DNA from: an uncultured Streptococcus sp.
GTDB taxonomy: Bacteria > Bacillota > Bacilli > Lactobacillales > Streptococcaceae
Assembly (NCBI RefSeq): GCF_943912555.1
Contig: NZ_CALTUR010000039.1
Coordinates: 1 to 14,013, forward strand
Direction: 5' to 3'
DNA length: 14,013 nucleotides
This document shows positions 1 through 6,947 of this stretch, piece after piece. The notes beneath the pieces are model-generated. The model was not told the DNA's origin. It ran no database searches and worked only from the letters and a program-made list of their open reading frames with translations. The first letter of the stretch is position 1, and each line of letters opens with the position of its first letter. The position numbers and the translations under genes are program-made.

Positions 1-18
1 ATGAAAGTGTAGGGAAGT

Positions 19-1296
19 ATGTCTCGTTCTATCGATTTATTAAAACATCGGTATTTGAAAAATATTAAAGAAAATCCTGAATTGTTTATTGGGGTTGAAC
101 TGGAATATCCTGTTGTAAACTTGGAAGGGAATGCAACAGATGTTGAAGTTATCAAACACTTATTCCGATATTTAGTTTTTTCTTTTGATTTAACTGTCGA
201 AAAGGTTGATGATTTTGGGAATCCTATCCAGTTAGTAGATCCAGTTAGTCAAGATGCTATTTTATTTGAAGTTTCCTATACTACGATTGAGTTTGCATTT
301 GGTAAGGCTGAAACAATACAAGAGGTTGAAGAACGTTTTAGTATTTATATGGAAGCAATCCAGAAGAAGTTAGCTGAATCAAATCATGCTATTGTTGGCT
401 GTGGTATTCATCCCAACTGGGATAAAAATGAGAATTGTCCAGTGGCTTATCCACGCTATCAGATGTTGATGGACTATTTGAGTTTGAGCAGAAATGTGAC
501 TGAATCAGACTTACATCATTTCCCTGAATATGGTGCTTTTATCTGTGGGAGTCAGATTCAGCTGGATGTTTCAAAGTCTAACTACTTATGGGTGATTAAT
601 GCTTTTACCCAAATTGAAGCGGCTAAGGCGTATTTATTTGCCAATTCTGAGTTTTCAGGTGAGGATTGGGATACGAAAATTGCAAGGGATATTTTCTGGG
701 AAGAATCGATGCATGGTATCTATCCAGAAAATGTCGGAGTCAATGCTAGGCTCTTTAAAGATGAGGATGATTTTTTTGATTATCTAGATCATTCTGCAAT
801 TTTTACTGCGGAACGTGATGAACAAACCTATTATTTTTATCCGATTCAGGCAAGGGACTATTTGCCTACACCTGAAATTCAAGCATATGCACTTAATGGG
901 GATGAGATTATTATTTATCCTCAAGAGAAGGATTTTGAAACCCATCGTAGTTATCAGTACCAAGACTTAACGACTCGCGGAACAGTTGAGTTTCGTAGTG
1001 TGTGTACTCAACCTCTAGAGAGCACCTTCGCTTCAGCAGCTTTTCACTTAGGATTGTTGGTTAATTTAGATAAGTTAGAAGCTTACTTAGATACAGCACC
1101 TTTCTTTAAAGAATTTGGGAGAGATTATAAGTTTTTAAGGAGACAATTTTCTAAGAAGAAGCTTACAGATGAGGAAGAAACCGCGATAATAGAGTTTTCA
1201 AAAGACTTACTCCAGCTAGCTGAGGAAGGACTGGAGATGAGAAATAAGCAAGAAATGACCTACTTACAGCCTTTGAAAGAAGAATTGGGACTATAA
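19..1296 (+). CDS. Glutamate-cysteine ligase family (GCS2-like) carboxylate-amine ligase, substrate unknown
   Basis: A 425-residue soluble protein that I assign to the GCS2/glutamate-cysteine ligase superfamily, enzymes that use ATP to join the gamma-carboxyl of glutamate to an amine. Seen: an acidic metal-binding GVELEYP motif at residues 25-31 (Glu27, Glu29), a second acidic segment FEVSYTTIEFAFG at 83-95, a GCGIHPNW motif at 127-134 resembling the GxGxxPxW of plant-type GCS, SQIQLD at 178-183, and GTVEFRSVCTQP at 321-332 in the place of the late Arg-containing substrate motif. The start ATG follows AGGGAAG closely. A TAG at bases 10-12 may be the stop of an upstream gene, which would couple translation. 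No glutathione synthetase is nearby, so the product may be gamma-glutamylcysteine or another gamma-glutamyl amide; the amine substrate cannot be read from the sequence. Family assignment is fairly sure, reaction is inference. Confidence 0.75.
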   Translation: MSRSIDLLKHRYLKNIKENPELFIGVELEYPVVNLEGNATDVEVIKHLFRYLVFSFDLTVEKVDDFGNPIQLVDPVSQDAILFEVSYTTIEFAFGKAETIQEVEERFSIYMEAIQKKLAESNHAIVGCGIHPNWDKNENCPVAYPRYQMLMDYLSLSRNVTESDLHHFPEYGAFICGSQIQLDVSKSNYLWVINAFTQIEAAKAYLFANSEFSGEDWDTKIARDIFWEESMHGIYPENVGVNARLFKDEDDFFDYLDHSAIFTAERDEQTYYFYPIQARDYLPTPEIQAYALNGDEIIIYPQEKDFETHRSYQYQDLTTRGTVEFRSVCTQPLESTFASAAFHLGLLVNLDKLEAYLDTAPFFKEFGRDYKFLRRQFSKKKLTDEEETAIIEFSKDLLQLAEEGLEMRNKQEMTYLQPLKEELGL

Positions 1297-1297
1297 T

Positions 1298-1320
1298 TTC
1301 TCTTATAAAGGGAGAATTTT
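1298..1320 (+). terminator. Weak hairpin after the GCS2-like gene
   Basis: TTCTCTT (1298-1304) pairs with GGGAGAA (1310-1316), with two G-U pairs and a 5-nt loop, followed by only four Ts. It starts two bases after the stop codon. It is probably a weak or partial terminator, so some read-through into thrC is possible. Confidence 0.4.
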
Positions 1321-1331
1321 CTGAAAAATCA

Positions 1332-1340
1332 TGATATAAT
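1332..1340 (+). promoter_or_regulatory. Extended -10 promoter of thrC
   Basis: TG-A-TATAAT is a perfect extended -10, with no good -35 at the 17-bp position, as is common for extended -10 promoters. The predicted transcription start is near 1347, giving a leader of about 25 nt that carries the thrC ribosome binding site. Confidence 0.75.
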
Positions 1341-1371
1341 GGTAGAGACTATAGATAAAGGATAGAGAGTA

Positions 1372-2856
1372 ATGACATTAGTTTATCAATCAACGCGTGA
1401 TGCGAAAAATACAGTAACTGCTAGTCAAGCTATTTTGCAAGGTTTGGCGACGGATGGTGGTTTATTTACACCGGTTACTTATCCAAAGGTAGATTTGGAC
1501 TTTGACAAATTGAAAGATGCTTCTTACCAGGAAGTTGCTAAGTTAGTTTTGTCAGCATTTTTAGATGACTTTACAGCTGAGGAGTTGGACTACTGTATCA
1601 ACAATGCCTACGATAGCAAGTTTGATATTCCAGCTATAGCGCCTTTGGTGAAATTAGACGGCCAATACAATTTGGAACTGTTCCATGGTTCAACAATTGC
1701 TTTTAAGGATATGGCCTTGTCTATTTTGCCATACTTTATGACAACAGCTGCTAAGAAGCATGGTTTGGAGAACAAGATTGTCATCTTAACAGCGACATCT
1801 GGTGATACTGGGAAAGCTGCTATGGCAGGGTTTGCGGATGTGCCTGGAACTGAGATTATCGTCTTTTATCCAAAGGATGGTGTCAGCAAGGTTCAAGAGT
1901 TGCAAATGACTACTCAGACTGGTGATAATACTCATGTTATCGCTATTGATGGTAACTTTGATGATGCTCAAACAAATGTGAAGCATATGTTTAACGATGT
2001 AGCCCTTCGTGAAAAGTTGGCTACCAATAAACTGCAATTTTCATCTGCCAACTCTATGAATATCGGTCGTTTGGTGCCACAGATTGTTTATTATGTTTAT
2101 GCCTATGCTCAGTTGGTTAAGACTGGTGAGATTGTGGCTGGTGATAAGGTCAACTTCACAGTACCAACAGGAAATTTTGGAAATATCTTGGCTGCCTTTT
2201 ATGCAAAACAAATTGGTCTTCCAGTTGGTAAATTAATTTGTGCTTCAAATGACAACAATGTTTTAACTGACTTCTTTAAAACACGTGTTTACGACAAGAA
2301 ACGTGAGTTTAAAGTAACAACTAGTCCATCTATGGATATCTTGGTATCTTCAAACTTGGAACGTTTGATTTTCCATCTTTTGGGTAATGATGCAGTTAAG
2401 ACAGCTGAACTCATGAATGCCTTGAATACACAAGGACAATATGAATTGACTGATTTTAATGCTGAGATTCTGGACCTCTTTGCGGCTGAATATGCGACTG
2501 AGGAAGAAACTTCGGCAGAAATCAAACGTGTTTACCAAACAGATGCCTACATTGAGGATCCACATACGGCAGTTGCCTCAGCAGTTTATAAGAAATACCA
2601 AGCGGCTACTGGCGATGTGACTAAGACAGTCATTGCTTCAACAGCGAGTCCATACAAGTTCCCAGTGGTTGCAGTAGAAGCTGTAACTGGAAAATCAGGG
2701 CTTGGCGACTTTGAAGCCTTGGCTCAATTACATGATATTTCAGGAGTGGTAGTGCCACCAGCGGTTGATGGCCTTGAAACAGCTCATGTTCGTCATAAGA
2801 CAACAGTGGCAGCTGCTAACATGCAAGCAGAGGTTGAGGCTTATCTAGGGCTTTAA
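1372..2856 (+). CDS. thrC: Threonine synthase
   Basis: A 494-residue PLP enzyme that converts O-phospho-L-homoserine and water to L-threonine and phosphate, the last step of threonine synthesis in the cytoplasm. Seen: an N-terminal segment typical of the long ThrC form (VYQSTRDAKNTVTASQAI), the HGSTIAFKDMA motif with the PLP-binding Lys at about residue 112, the phosphate-binding loop TATSGDTGKAA at about 140-150, and the SSANSMNIGRLVPQ segment around 225-237. The length fits the long form. The ATG has AAGGA nine bases upstream and its own extended -10 promoter. The usual partners hom and thrB are not in the window, so the gene stands alone among threonine genes here. Downstream, a hairpin separates it from the MATE gene. 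Confidence 0.96.
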   Translation: MTLVYQSTRDAKNTVTASQAILQGLATDGGLFTPVTYPKVDLDFDKLKDASYQEVAKLVLSAFLDDFTAEELDYCINNAYDSKFDIPAIAPLVKLDGQYNLELFHGSTIAFKDMALSILPYFMTTAAKKHGLENKIVILTATSGDTGKAAMAGFADVPGTEIIVFYPKDGVSKVQELQMTTQTGDNTHVIAIDGNFDDAQTNVKHMFNDVALREKLATNKLQFSSANSMNIGRLVPQIVYYVYAYAQLVKTGEIVAGDKVNFTVPTGNFGNILAAFYAKQIGLPVGKLICASNDNNVLTDFFKTRVYDKKREFKVTTSPSMDILVSSNLERLIFHLLGNDAVKTAELMNALNTQGQYELTDFNAEILDLFAAEYATEEETSAEIKRVYQTDAYIEDPHTAVASAVYKKYQAATGDVTKTVIASTASPYKFPVVAVEAVTGKSGLGDFEALAQLHDISGVVVPPAVDGLETAHVRHKTTVAAANMQAEVEAYLGL

Positions 2857-2868
2857 GACAGAGGGAGT

Positions 2869-2900
2869 AAACTCGGTTGGGAAACCAACTGAGTTTCTTT
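2869..2900 (+). terminator. Hairpin terminator between thrC and the MATE gene
   Basis: A 12-bp stem with one wobble (2869-2880 with 2885-2896) and a GAAA tetraloop, followed by a T-rich but interrupted tail (CTTTTC). It lies directly before the ribosome binding site of the MATE gene, and no promoter fits between them, so it is probably a partial terminator that lowers expression of the following genes. Confidence 0.8.
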
Positions 2901-2916
2901 TCATCAGGAGGAAGGA

Positions 2917-4197
2917 TTGTTTAAGAAAAATAAAGATATTCTTAATATTGCACTACCAGCTATGGGTGAAAACTTTTTACAAATGCTCATGGGAATGGTG
3001 GACAGTTATTTGGTTGCTCATTTAGGACTGATAGCTATTTCAGGTGTATCAGTCGCTGGTAATATCATCACCATTTATCAGGCGATTTTCATTGCTCTTG
3101 GGGCAGCTATTTCTAGTGTTATTTCAAAAAGTTTGGGGCAGAAGAATCAGTCTAAGCTAGCCTATCATGTGACTGAGGCCTTGAAAATTACTTTACTATT
3201 AAGTTTCCTTTTAGGAGCTTTGTCCATCTTCGCTGGGCAAGAGATGATTGAACTTTTGGGGACGGAGAGAGATGTGGCTGAGAGTGGTGGACTCTACCTA
3301 TCTTTGGTAGGCGGATCGATTGTTCTCTTGGGCTTAATGACTAGTTTGGGTGCCTTGATTCGTGCAACGCATAATCCACGTTTGCCCCTCTATGTGAGTC
3401 TTTTATCCAATGCCTTGAATATTCTTTTTTCAAGTCTAGCTATTTTTGTTCTGGGTATGGGGATAGCTGGTGTTGCTTGGGGGACAATTCTGTCTCGTTT
3501 GGTAGGTCTTGTGATTTTATGGTCCCAATTAAAGTTGCCTTTTGAAAAACCGACTTTTGGTTTAGATAAGGAACTATTGACTTTAGCTTTGCCAGCAGCT
3601 GGAGAGCGGCTTATGATGCGGGCTGGAGATGTCGTGATCATTGCCTTGGTTGTTTCTTTTGGAACAGAGGCAGTAGCAGGGAATGCAGTCGGAGAAGTTT
3701 TGACCCAGTTTAACTATATGCCTGCCTTTGGTGTCGCTACGGCAACGGTTATGCTGGTGGCTCGAGCAGTTGGAGAGGATAATTGGAATAGAGTAGATAA
3801 GTTGAGTAAACAAGCCTTTTGGCTTTCTCTGGTCCTCATGTTACCCTTGACCTTCAGTATCTATGCTTTGGGTATACCACTAACTCATCTCTATACGACT
3901 GATTCTCTAGCGGTGGAGGCTAGTGTTCTAGTGACACTTTTTTCACTACTTGGTACTCCTATGACGATAGGAACAGTCATCTATACGGCTGTTTGGCAGG
4001 GTTTGGGGAATGCTCGGCTTCCCTTTTATGCGACAAGTATAGGAATGTGGTGTATCCGCATTGGAACAGGATATCTGATAGGGATTGTGCTTGGTTGGGG
4101 CTTGCCCGGTATTTGGGCCGGAACCCTTTTGGATAATGGTTTTCGCTGGATATTTCTACGTTACCGTTACCAGCGTTATATGAGTTTGAAAGGATAG
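2917..4197 (+). CDS. MATE-family multidrug/toxin efflux transporter
   Basis: A 426-residue integral membrane protein of the MATE family, cation-coupled antiporters that export drugs, dyes or metabolites. Seen: two similar halves with about twelve hydrophobic segments, the N-terminal IALPAMGENFLQMLMGMVD motif typical of the family, and the matching second-half entry LALPAAGERLMMRAGD around residues 223-238. The start is a TTG, supported by AGGAGG (2906-2911) five bases upstream and by the family N-terminus beginning right there; no ATG fits as well. It follows thrC by 60 bases containing a terminator-like hairpin and overlaps in layout with the HAD gene, which begins three bases after its stop. 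MATE and HAD are therefore one unit, probably fed by read-through from thrC or by a promoter inside the thrC end. Substrate unknown. Confidence 0.92.
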   Translation: MFKKNKDILNIALPAMGENFLQMLMGMVDSYLVAHLGLIAISGVSVAGNIITIYQAIFIALGAAISSVISKSLGQKNQSKLAYHVTEALKITLLLSFLLGALSIFAGQEMIELLGTERDVAESGGLYLSLVGGSIVLLGLMTSLGALIRATHNPRLPLYVSLLSNALNILFSSLAIFVLGMGIAGVAWGTILSRLVGLVILWSQLKLPFEKPTFGLDKELLTLALPAAGERLMMRAGDVVIIALVVSFGTEAVAGNAVGEVLTQFNYMPAFGVATATVMLVARAVGEDNWNRVDKLSKQAFWLSLVLMLPLTFSIYALGIPLTHLYTTDSLAVEASVLVTLFSLLGTPMTIGTVIYTAVWQGLGNARLPFYATSIGMWCIRIGTGYLIGIVLGWGLPGIWAGTLLDNGFRWIFLRYRYQRYMSLKG

Positions 4198-4200
4198 GAA

Positions 4201-4824
4201 ATGCAAAAAATAGCTTTTATTTGGGATTTAGACGGGACTTTATTGGACTCTTATGAAGCGATTTTATCAGGGATTGAGGAGACTTTTGGTGAGTTTGCTA
4301 TTCCTTATGATAAGGAGAAGGTGAGAGAGTTTATCCTCAAGTATTCTGTGCAAGATTTGCTTGTGCAGGTGGCAGAAGAGCGAAAGCTAGATGTGGAAGT
4401 ACTAAATCAGGTGCGTGCCCAGAGTCTGGCTGAGAAGAATGCTCAGGTAGTTTTGATGCCAGGTGCGCGTGATGTGTTGGATTGGACAGACCAAGTAGGG
4501 ATTCGGAACTTTATTTATACTCATAAGGGAGACAATGCTTTTACCATTCTCAGGAACTTGGGTTTGGAGTCCTATTTCACTGAGATTTTAACCAGTCAGA
4601 GTGGCTTTGCGCGCAAGCCTAATCCAGAAGCGGCTAACTATCTGATAGACAAGTATCAGTTGAATCCTGATAATACTTATTATATAGGGGATCGGACTCT
4701 GGATGTGGAATTTGCCCAGAATAGTGGGATTCAAAGCATTAATTTTTTAGAGTCGTCTTATGAAGGCAATCACAGGATCCAAGGGTTAGTAGATATTCCT
4801 TACATTTTTGGGGGTTGGGAATGA
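4201..4824 (+). CDS. HAD-superfamily phosphatase (Gph/phosphoglycolate phosphatase-like)
   Basis: A 207-residue HAD hydrolase, a Mg-dependent phosphatase acting through a phospho-aspartate intermediate. Seen: motif I DLDGT with nucleophile Asp9 and acid/base Asp11, motif II Thr107 in IYTHKG, motif III Lys139 in ARKPNP, and motif IV GDRTLD with Asp164 and Asp168. The helical cap domain between residues 15 and about 85 gives a subclass I (C1) arrangement as in phosphoglycolate phosphatase, beta-phosphoglucomutase and PpaX. All catalytic residues are intact. It starts three bases after the MATE stop with its ribosome binding site overlapping that gene's end, so the two are translated from one mRNA. 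The substrate cannot be told from sequence. The unit ends at the terminator at 4911-4932. Confidence 0.92.
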   Translation: MQKIAFIWDLDGTLLDSYEAILSGIEETFGEFAIPYDKEKVREFILKYSVQDLLVQVAEERKLDVEVLNQVRAQSLAEKNAQVVLMPGARDVLDWTDQVGIRNFIYTHKGDNAFTILRNLGLESYFTEILTSQSGFARKPNPEAANYLIDKYQLNPDNTYYIGDRTLDVEFAQNSGIQSINFLESSYEGNHRIQGLVDIPYIFGGWE

Positions 4825-4854
4825 TAAGATTGTGTCAGTTTTGTGACAGAGACC

Positions 4855-4886
4855 TAACAAACTATTTCAAGTAACCGAGTTTGTTA
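4855..4886. repeat. Perfect 9-bp inverted repeat upstream of the LysM gene
   Basis: TAACAAACT (4855-4863) and AGTTTGTTA (4878-4886) are perfect inverted copies separated by 14 bases. There is no T-tract, so it is not an intrinsic terminator. It may be a hairpin in the HAD mRNA tail or a dyad operator for the following promoter. Its right arm overlaps the WalR-like half-site at 4882. Confidence 0.5.
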
Positions 4887-4909
4887 CAAGGAATGGACAG
4901 TTCTGTTAA
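4882..4909 (+). promoter_or_regulatory. Possible WalR/VicR binding region
   Basis: Two half-sites matching TGTWAH, TGTTAC at 4882-4887 and TGTTAA at 4904-4909, lie exactly 22 bases (two 11-bp periods) apart, with a degenerate middle site ATGGAC at 4893-4898. The WalR/VicR consensus is TGTWAH-N5-TGTWAH. Another loose 11-bp-spaced pair, TGTGTC/TGTGAC, lies at 4831-4847. The position just upstream of the -35 region suits an activator. From memory, the pneumococcal ortholog of the downstream LysM gene belongs to the VicRK regulon. Confidence 0.4.
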
Positions 4910-4910
4910 A

Positions 4911-4932
4911 TAGGCCCGAGAGGGCTTTTTTT
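4911..4932 (+). terminator. Terminator of the MATE-HAD unit
   Basis: GCCC (4914-4917) and GGGC (4922-4925) form the stem around a GAGA tetraloop, extended by a G-U and an A-U pair, then seven Ts. The T-tract also occupies the -35 position of the next promoter. Confidence 0.8.
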
Positions 4933-4944
4933 CTGCATTTTTTG

Positions 4945-4953
4945 TGTTATCAT
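4945..4953 (+). promoter_or_regulatory. Extended -10 promoter of the LysM gene
   Basis: TG-T-TATCAT, preceded by another TG, fits the TRTGNTATAAT pattern with one change. The -35 position (about 4925-4930) falls in the terminator T-tract and is poor, which suits an activator-dependent promoter. Predicted start near 4960. Confidence 0.6.
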
Positions 4954-4986
4954 AGACAGGTACTCATTTGAAAGGAATTTGAAAGA

Positions 4987-6192
4987 ATGAAGAAAAGAAT
5001 ATTATTAGCCTCAACGGTAGCCTTGTCATTTGCCCCAGTATTGGCAACTCAAGCAGAAGAAGTCCTTTGGACGGCACGTAGTGTTGAGCAAATCCAAAAC
5101 GATTTGACTAAGACAGACAACAAAACAAGCTATACAGTTCAGTATGGTGATACCTTGAGCACCATTGCAGAAGCCTTGGGTGTAGATGTTACAGTTCTTG
5201 CGAATTTGAATAAAATCACGAATATGGACTTGATTTTCCCAGAAACTGTTTTGACAACGACTGTCAATGAAGCAGAAGAAGTAACGGAAGTTGAAATCCA
5301 AACTCCTCAAGCAGACTCTAGTGAAGAAGCGACAACTGCGACAGCAGATTTGACAACCAATCAAGTGACCGTTGATGACCAAACTGTTCAAGTTGCAGAC
5401 CTTTCTCAACCGATTGCAGAAGCTCCAAAAGCGGTAGAAACTACAAGTACAAAAGAAGTAGTAGCAAGTTCAGAAGTTACAGAGACAGTGACCGCTTCAG
5501 AAGAAGTGACACCATCTACAGGAACTTCTGTCCCAGAGGAGCAAACAGCCGAAACAACTAGTCCAGTTGAAGAAGTAGCTCCTCAGGCAATGACTCCAGC
5601 TGAGAAAGAGGAAACACAAGCCAGCCCTCAAGCTGCTTCAAAAGTGGAACCAACTACAACACCAGTAGAAGAAAAAGCACCTGAAACAACTGCAACAAGT
5701 TCAGAAGAAGCAAAAGAAGTAGCATCATCAAGTGAAGCTACAACAGCAGTTTCTACTTATCAACCAGAAGAGACGAAGATAGTTTCAACAACTTACGCAG
5801 CTCCAGCTGCGCCCGATTATGCTGGACTTGCAGTAGCAAAATCTGAAAATGCAGGCCTTCAACCACAAACAGCTGCCTTCAAAGAAGAAATTGCCAACTT
5901 GTTTGGAATCACATCCTTTAGTGGTTACCGTCCAGGAGACAGTGGAGATCACGGAAAAGGTTTGGCTATCGATTTTATGGTACCAGAAGGCTCAGAACTA
6001 GGGGATAAGGTTGCGGAATACGCTATTCAAAACATGGCCAGCCGTGGAATTAGTTACATTATTTGGAAACAACGTTTCTATGCTCCATTCGATAGCAAAT
6101 ATGGACCAGCTAATACTTGGAACCCAATGCCAGACCGTGGTAGCGTGACAGAAAACCACTATGACCACGTTCACGTTTCAATGAATGGATAA
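4987..6192 (+). CDS. Secreted LysM protein with C-terminal M15-like peptidase domain
   Basis: A 401-residue exported cell-wall protein. Seen: a signal peptide at residues 1-23 (KKR, hydrophobic core, likely cut after TQA), a LysM peptidoglycan-binding domain at about 48-92 (YTVQYGDTLSTIAEALGV), a long Thr/Glu/Ser/Pro-rich low-complexity linker at about 95-270, and a globular C-terminal domain at about 278-401. This last domain has SGDHGKGLAIDF (His322, Asp329) and NHYDHVHVS (His391, His394, His396), the H-x6-D plus H-x-H pattern of M15/VanY-like and ARB_07466-type zinc peptidases. I infer hydrolysis of peptidoglycan peptides; a catalytic role is not proven by sequence and the domain could be binding only. 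Tail residues end the protein right after the HxH motif. It is transcribed alone, between two strong terminators. It corresponds, from memory, to the pneumococcal surface antigen Spr1875/SP_2063. Confidence 0.9.
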   Translation: MKKRILLASTVALSFAPVLATQAEEVLWTARSVEQIQNDLTKTDNKTSYTVQYGDTLSTIAEALGVDVTVLANLNKITNMDLIFPETVLTTTVNEAEEVTEVEIQTPQADSSEEATTATADLTTNQVTVDDQTVQVADLSQPIAEAPKAVETTSTKEVVASSEVTETVTASEEVTPSTGTSVPEEQTAETTSPVEEVAPQAMTPAEKEETQASPQAASKVEPTTTPVEEKAPETTATSSEEAKEVASSSEATTAVSTYQPEETKIVSTTYAAPAAPDYAGLAVAKSENAGLQPQTAAFKEEIANLFGITSFSGYRPGDSGDHGKGLAIDFMVPEGSELGDKVAEYAIQNMASRGISYIIWKQRFYAPFDSKYGPANTWNPMPDRGSVTENHYDHVHVSMNG

Positions 6193-6216
6193 ACCAAGCT
6201 TTGTCATATAATTTTT

Positions 6217-6266
6217 ACGAATGAGATCTAGCTTTCGTGATAGGAAGCGAGTATCGTTCGTTTTTT
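6217..6266 (+). terminator. Strong two-part terminator of the LysM gene
   Basis: ACGAATGA (6217-6224) pairs with TCGTTCGT (6254-6261) and GCTTTC (6231-6236) with GGAAGC (6243-6248), with a small internal loop between, then six Ts. This explains the tract between the stop codon and the first BOX element. Confidence 0.85.
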
Positions 6267-6273
6267 GTTTGTC

Positions 6274-6386
6274 ATACTCTTCGAAAATCTCTTCAAACCA
6301 CGTCAGTTTTATCTACAACCTCAAAGCAGTGCTTTGAGCAACCTGCGGCTAGTCTCCTAGTTTGCTCTTTGATTTTCATTGAGTAT
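6274..6386 (+). repeat. BOX element, A-C form, copy 1
   Basis: A 113-bp element running from ATACTCTTCGAAAATC to GATTTTCATTGAGTAT, with inverted ends. It carries the boxA start (CTTCAAACCACGTCAG) and the boxC end (CAACCTGCGGCTAG, CTAGTTTGCTCTTTG), with no boxB. CCTCAAAGCAGTGCTTTGAG inside is a near-perfect hairpin. BOX elements are non-autonomous structured repeats of pneumococcus and relatives. The 54 bases after it, up to the marR promoter, show nothing recognisable. Confidence 0.93.
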
Positions 6387-6440
6387 CAATATGAATGGAA
6401 AATGGGAAGTTAGCATTTTGTAATGATTCAAGCAACATTC

Positions 6441-6469
6441 TTGCAATCTATTTTACTTTGCATTATAAT
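6441..6469 (+). promoter_or_regulatory. Promoter of marR-DUF1304
   Basis: TTGCAA (6441-6446), a 17-bp spacer and TATAAT (6464-6469). This is a near-consensus promoter with its start near 6476, inside the palindromic operator. Confidence 0.85.
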
Positions 6470-6496
6470 TGATTAGTCAATTATTGACGAATCAAT
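6468..6496. promoter_or_regulatory. 29-bp palindromic operator of the MarR-family regulator
   Basis: The arms ATTGATTAGTCAAT (6468-6481) and ATTGACGAATCAAT (6483-6496) are inverted copies with one mismatched pair, centred on 6482. The site overlaps the last base of the -10 and the transcription start, so bound protein would block its own promoter. The length and dyad suit a MarR dimer or two dimers. Confidence 0.8.
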
Positions 6497-6511
6497 AAAA
6501 AGGAGAAAGAA

Positions 6512-6937
6512 ATGATAGAGATTCAAGATCTGCTTTATCAACTCCGCTTGTCTGAGCAAGCGAGCACGCAATTGTTTGAAAAAAGGCTTGGGATTAGTTT
6601 GACACGGTATCAGATTTTACTGTTTTTACTGGAGAATTCTCCCTGTAATCAAATGGGAGTTCAGGAGCGTTTGAGGATTGATCAGGCTGCTTTGACACGG
6701 CATTTCAAGATTTTGGAAAAGGAAGGTTTGGTGGAGCGTCATCGCAATCCTGAAAATCAGCGTGAAGTGTTGGTAGAGACTACGAAGTATGCGAAGGAGC
6801 AGTTAGTGGTGAATCCCCCTCTGCAGCATATCAAGGTTAAGGAAGAGATGGAAAGTATCTTAACAGAATCTGAAAAAACAGAACTCAACCGTTTATTAAA
6901 TAAATTGGTTTTGGGGATTGAGAATATAGAAATTTAA
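6512..6937 (+). CDS. MarR-family transcriptional regulator
   Basis: A 141-residue winged helix-turn-helix protein of the MarR family, dimeric cytoplasmic regulators that usually repress a neighbouring gene until a ligand or oxidant releases them. Seen: an N-terminal dimerisation helix, LTRYQILLFLLENSPCNQMGVQERLRI leading to the recognition helix DQAALTRHFKILEKEGLVERHRNPENQR at about 67-94, and the wing ending REVLVETT. The ATG is preceded by AAGGAG at six bases. One Cys (in SPCNQ, about residue 49) might sense redox state, but this is speculation. It shares an mRNA with the DUF1304 gene, whose ribosome binding site overlaps its stop codon. The operator at 6468-6496 predicts autorepression. 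The physiological signal is unknown. Confidence 0.93.
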   Translation: MIEIQDLLYQLRLSEQASTQLFEKRLGISLTRYQILLFLLENSPCNQMGVQERLRIDQAALTRHFKILEKEGLVERHRNPENQREVLVETTKYAKEQLVVNPPLQHIKVKEEMESILTESEKTELNRLLNKLVLGIENIEI

Positions 6938-6947
6938 GGAGAAATAG

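Noticed and set aside
6216..6223. TACGAATG, one base off the competence cin-box TACGAATA
   Set aside because: It is part of the terminator stem of the LysM gene, lacks the T-rich downstream context, and faces a repeat element with no gene start nearby.
6274..6386. CRISPR-like or transposon explanation for the repeats near marR
   Set aside because: Only two copies 1 kb apart, 113 bp each with boxA and boxC sequence and no transposase; they are BOX elements.
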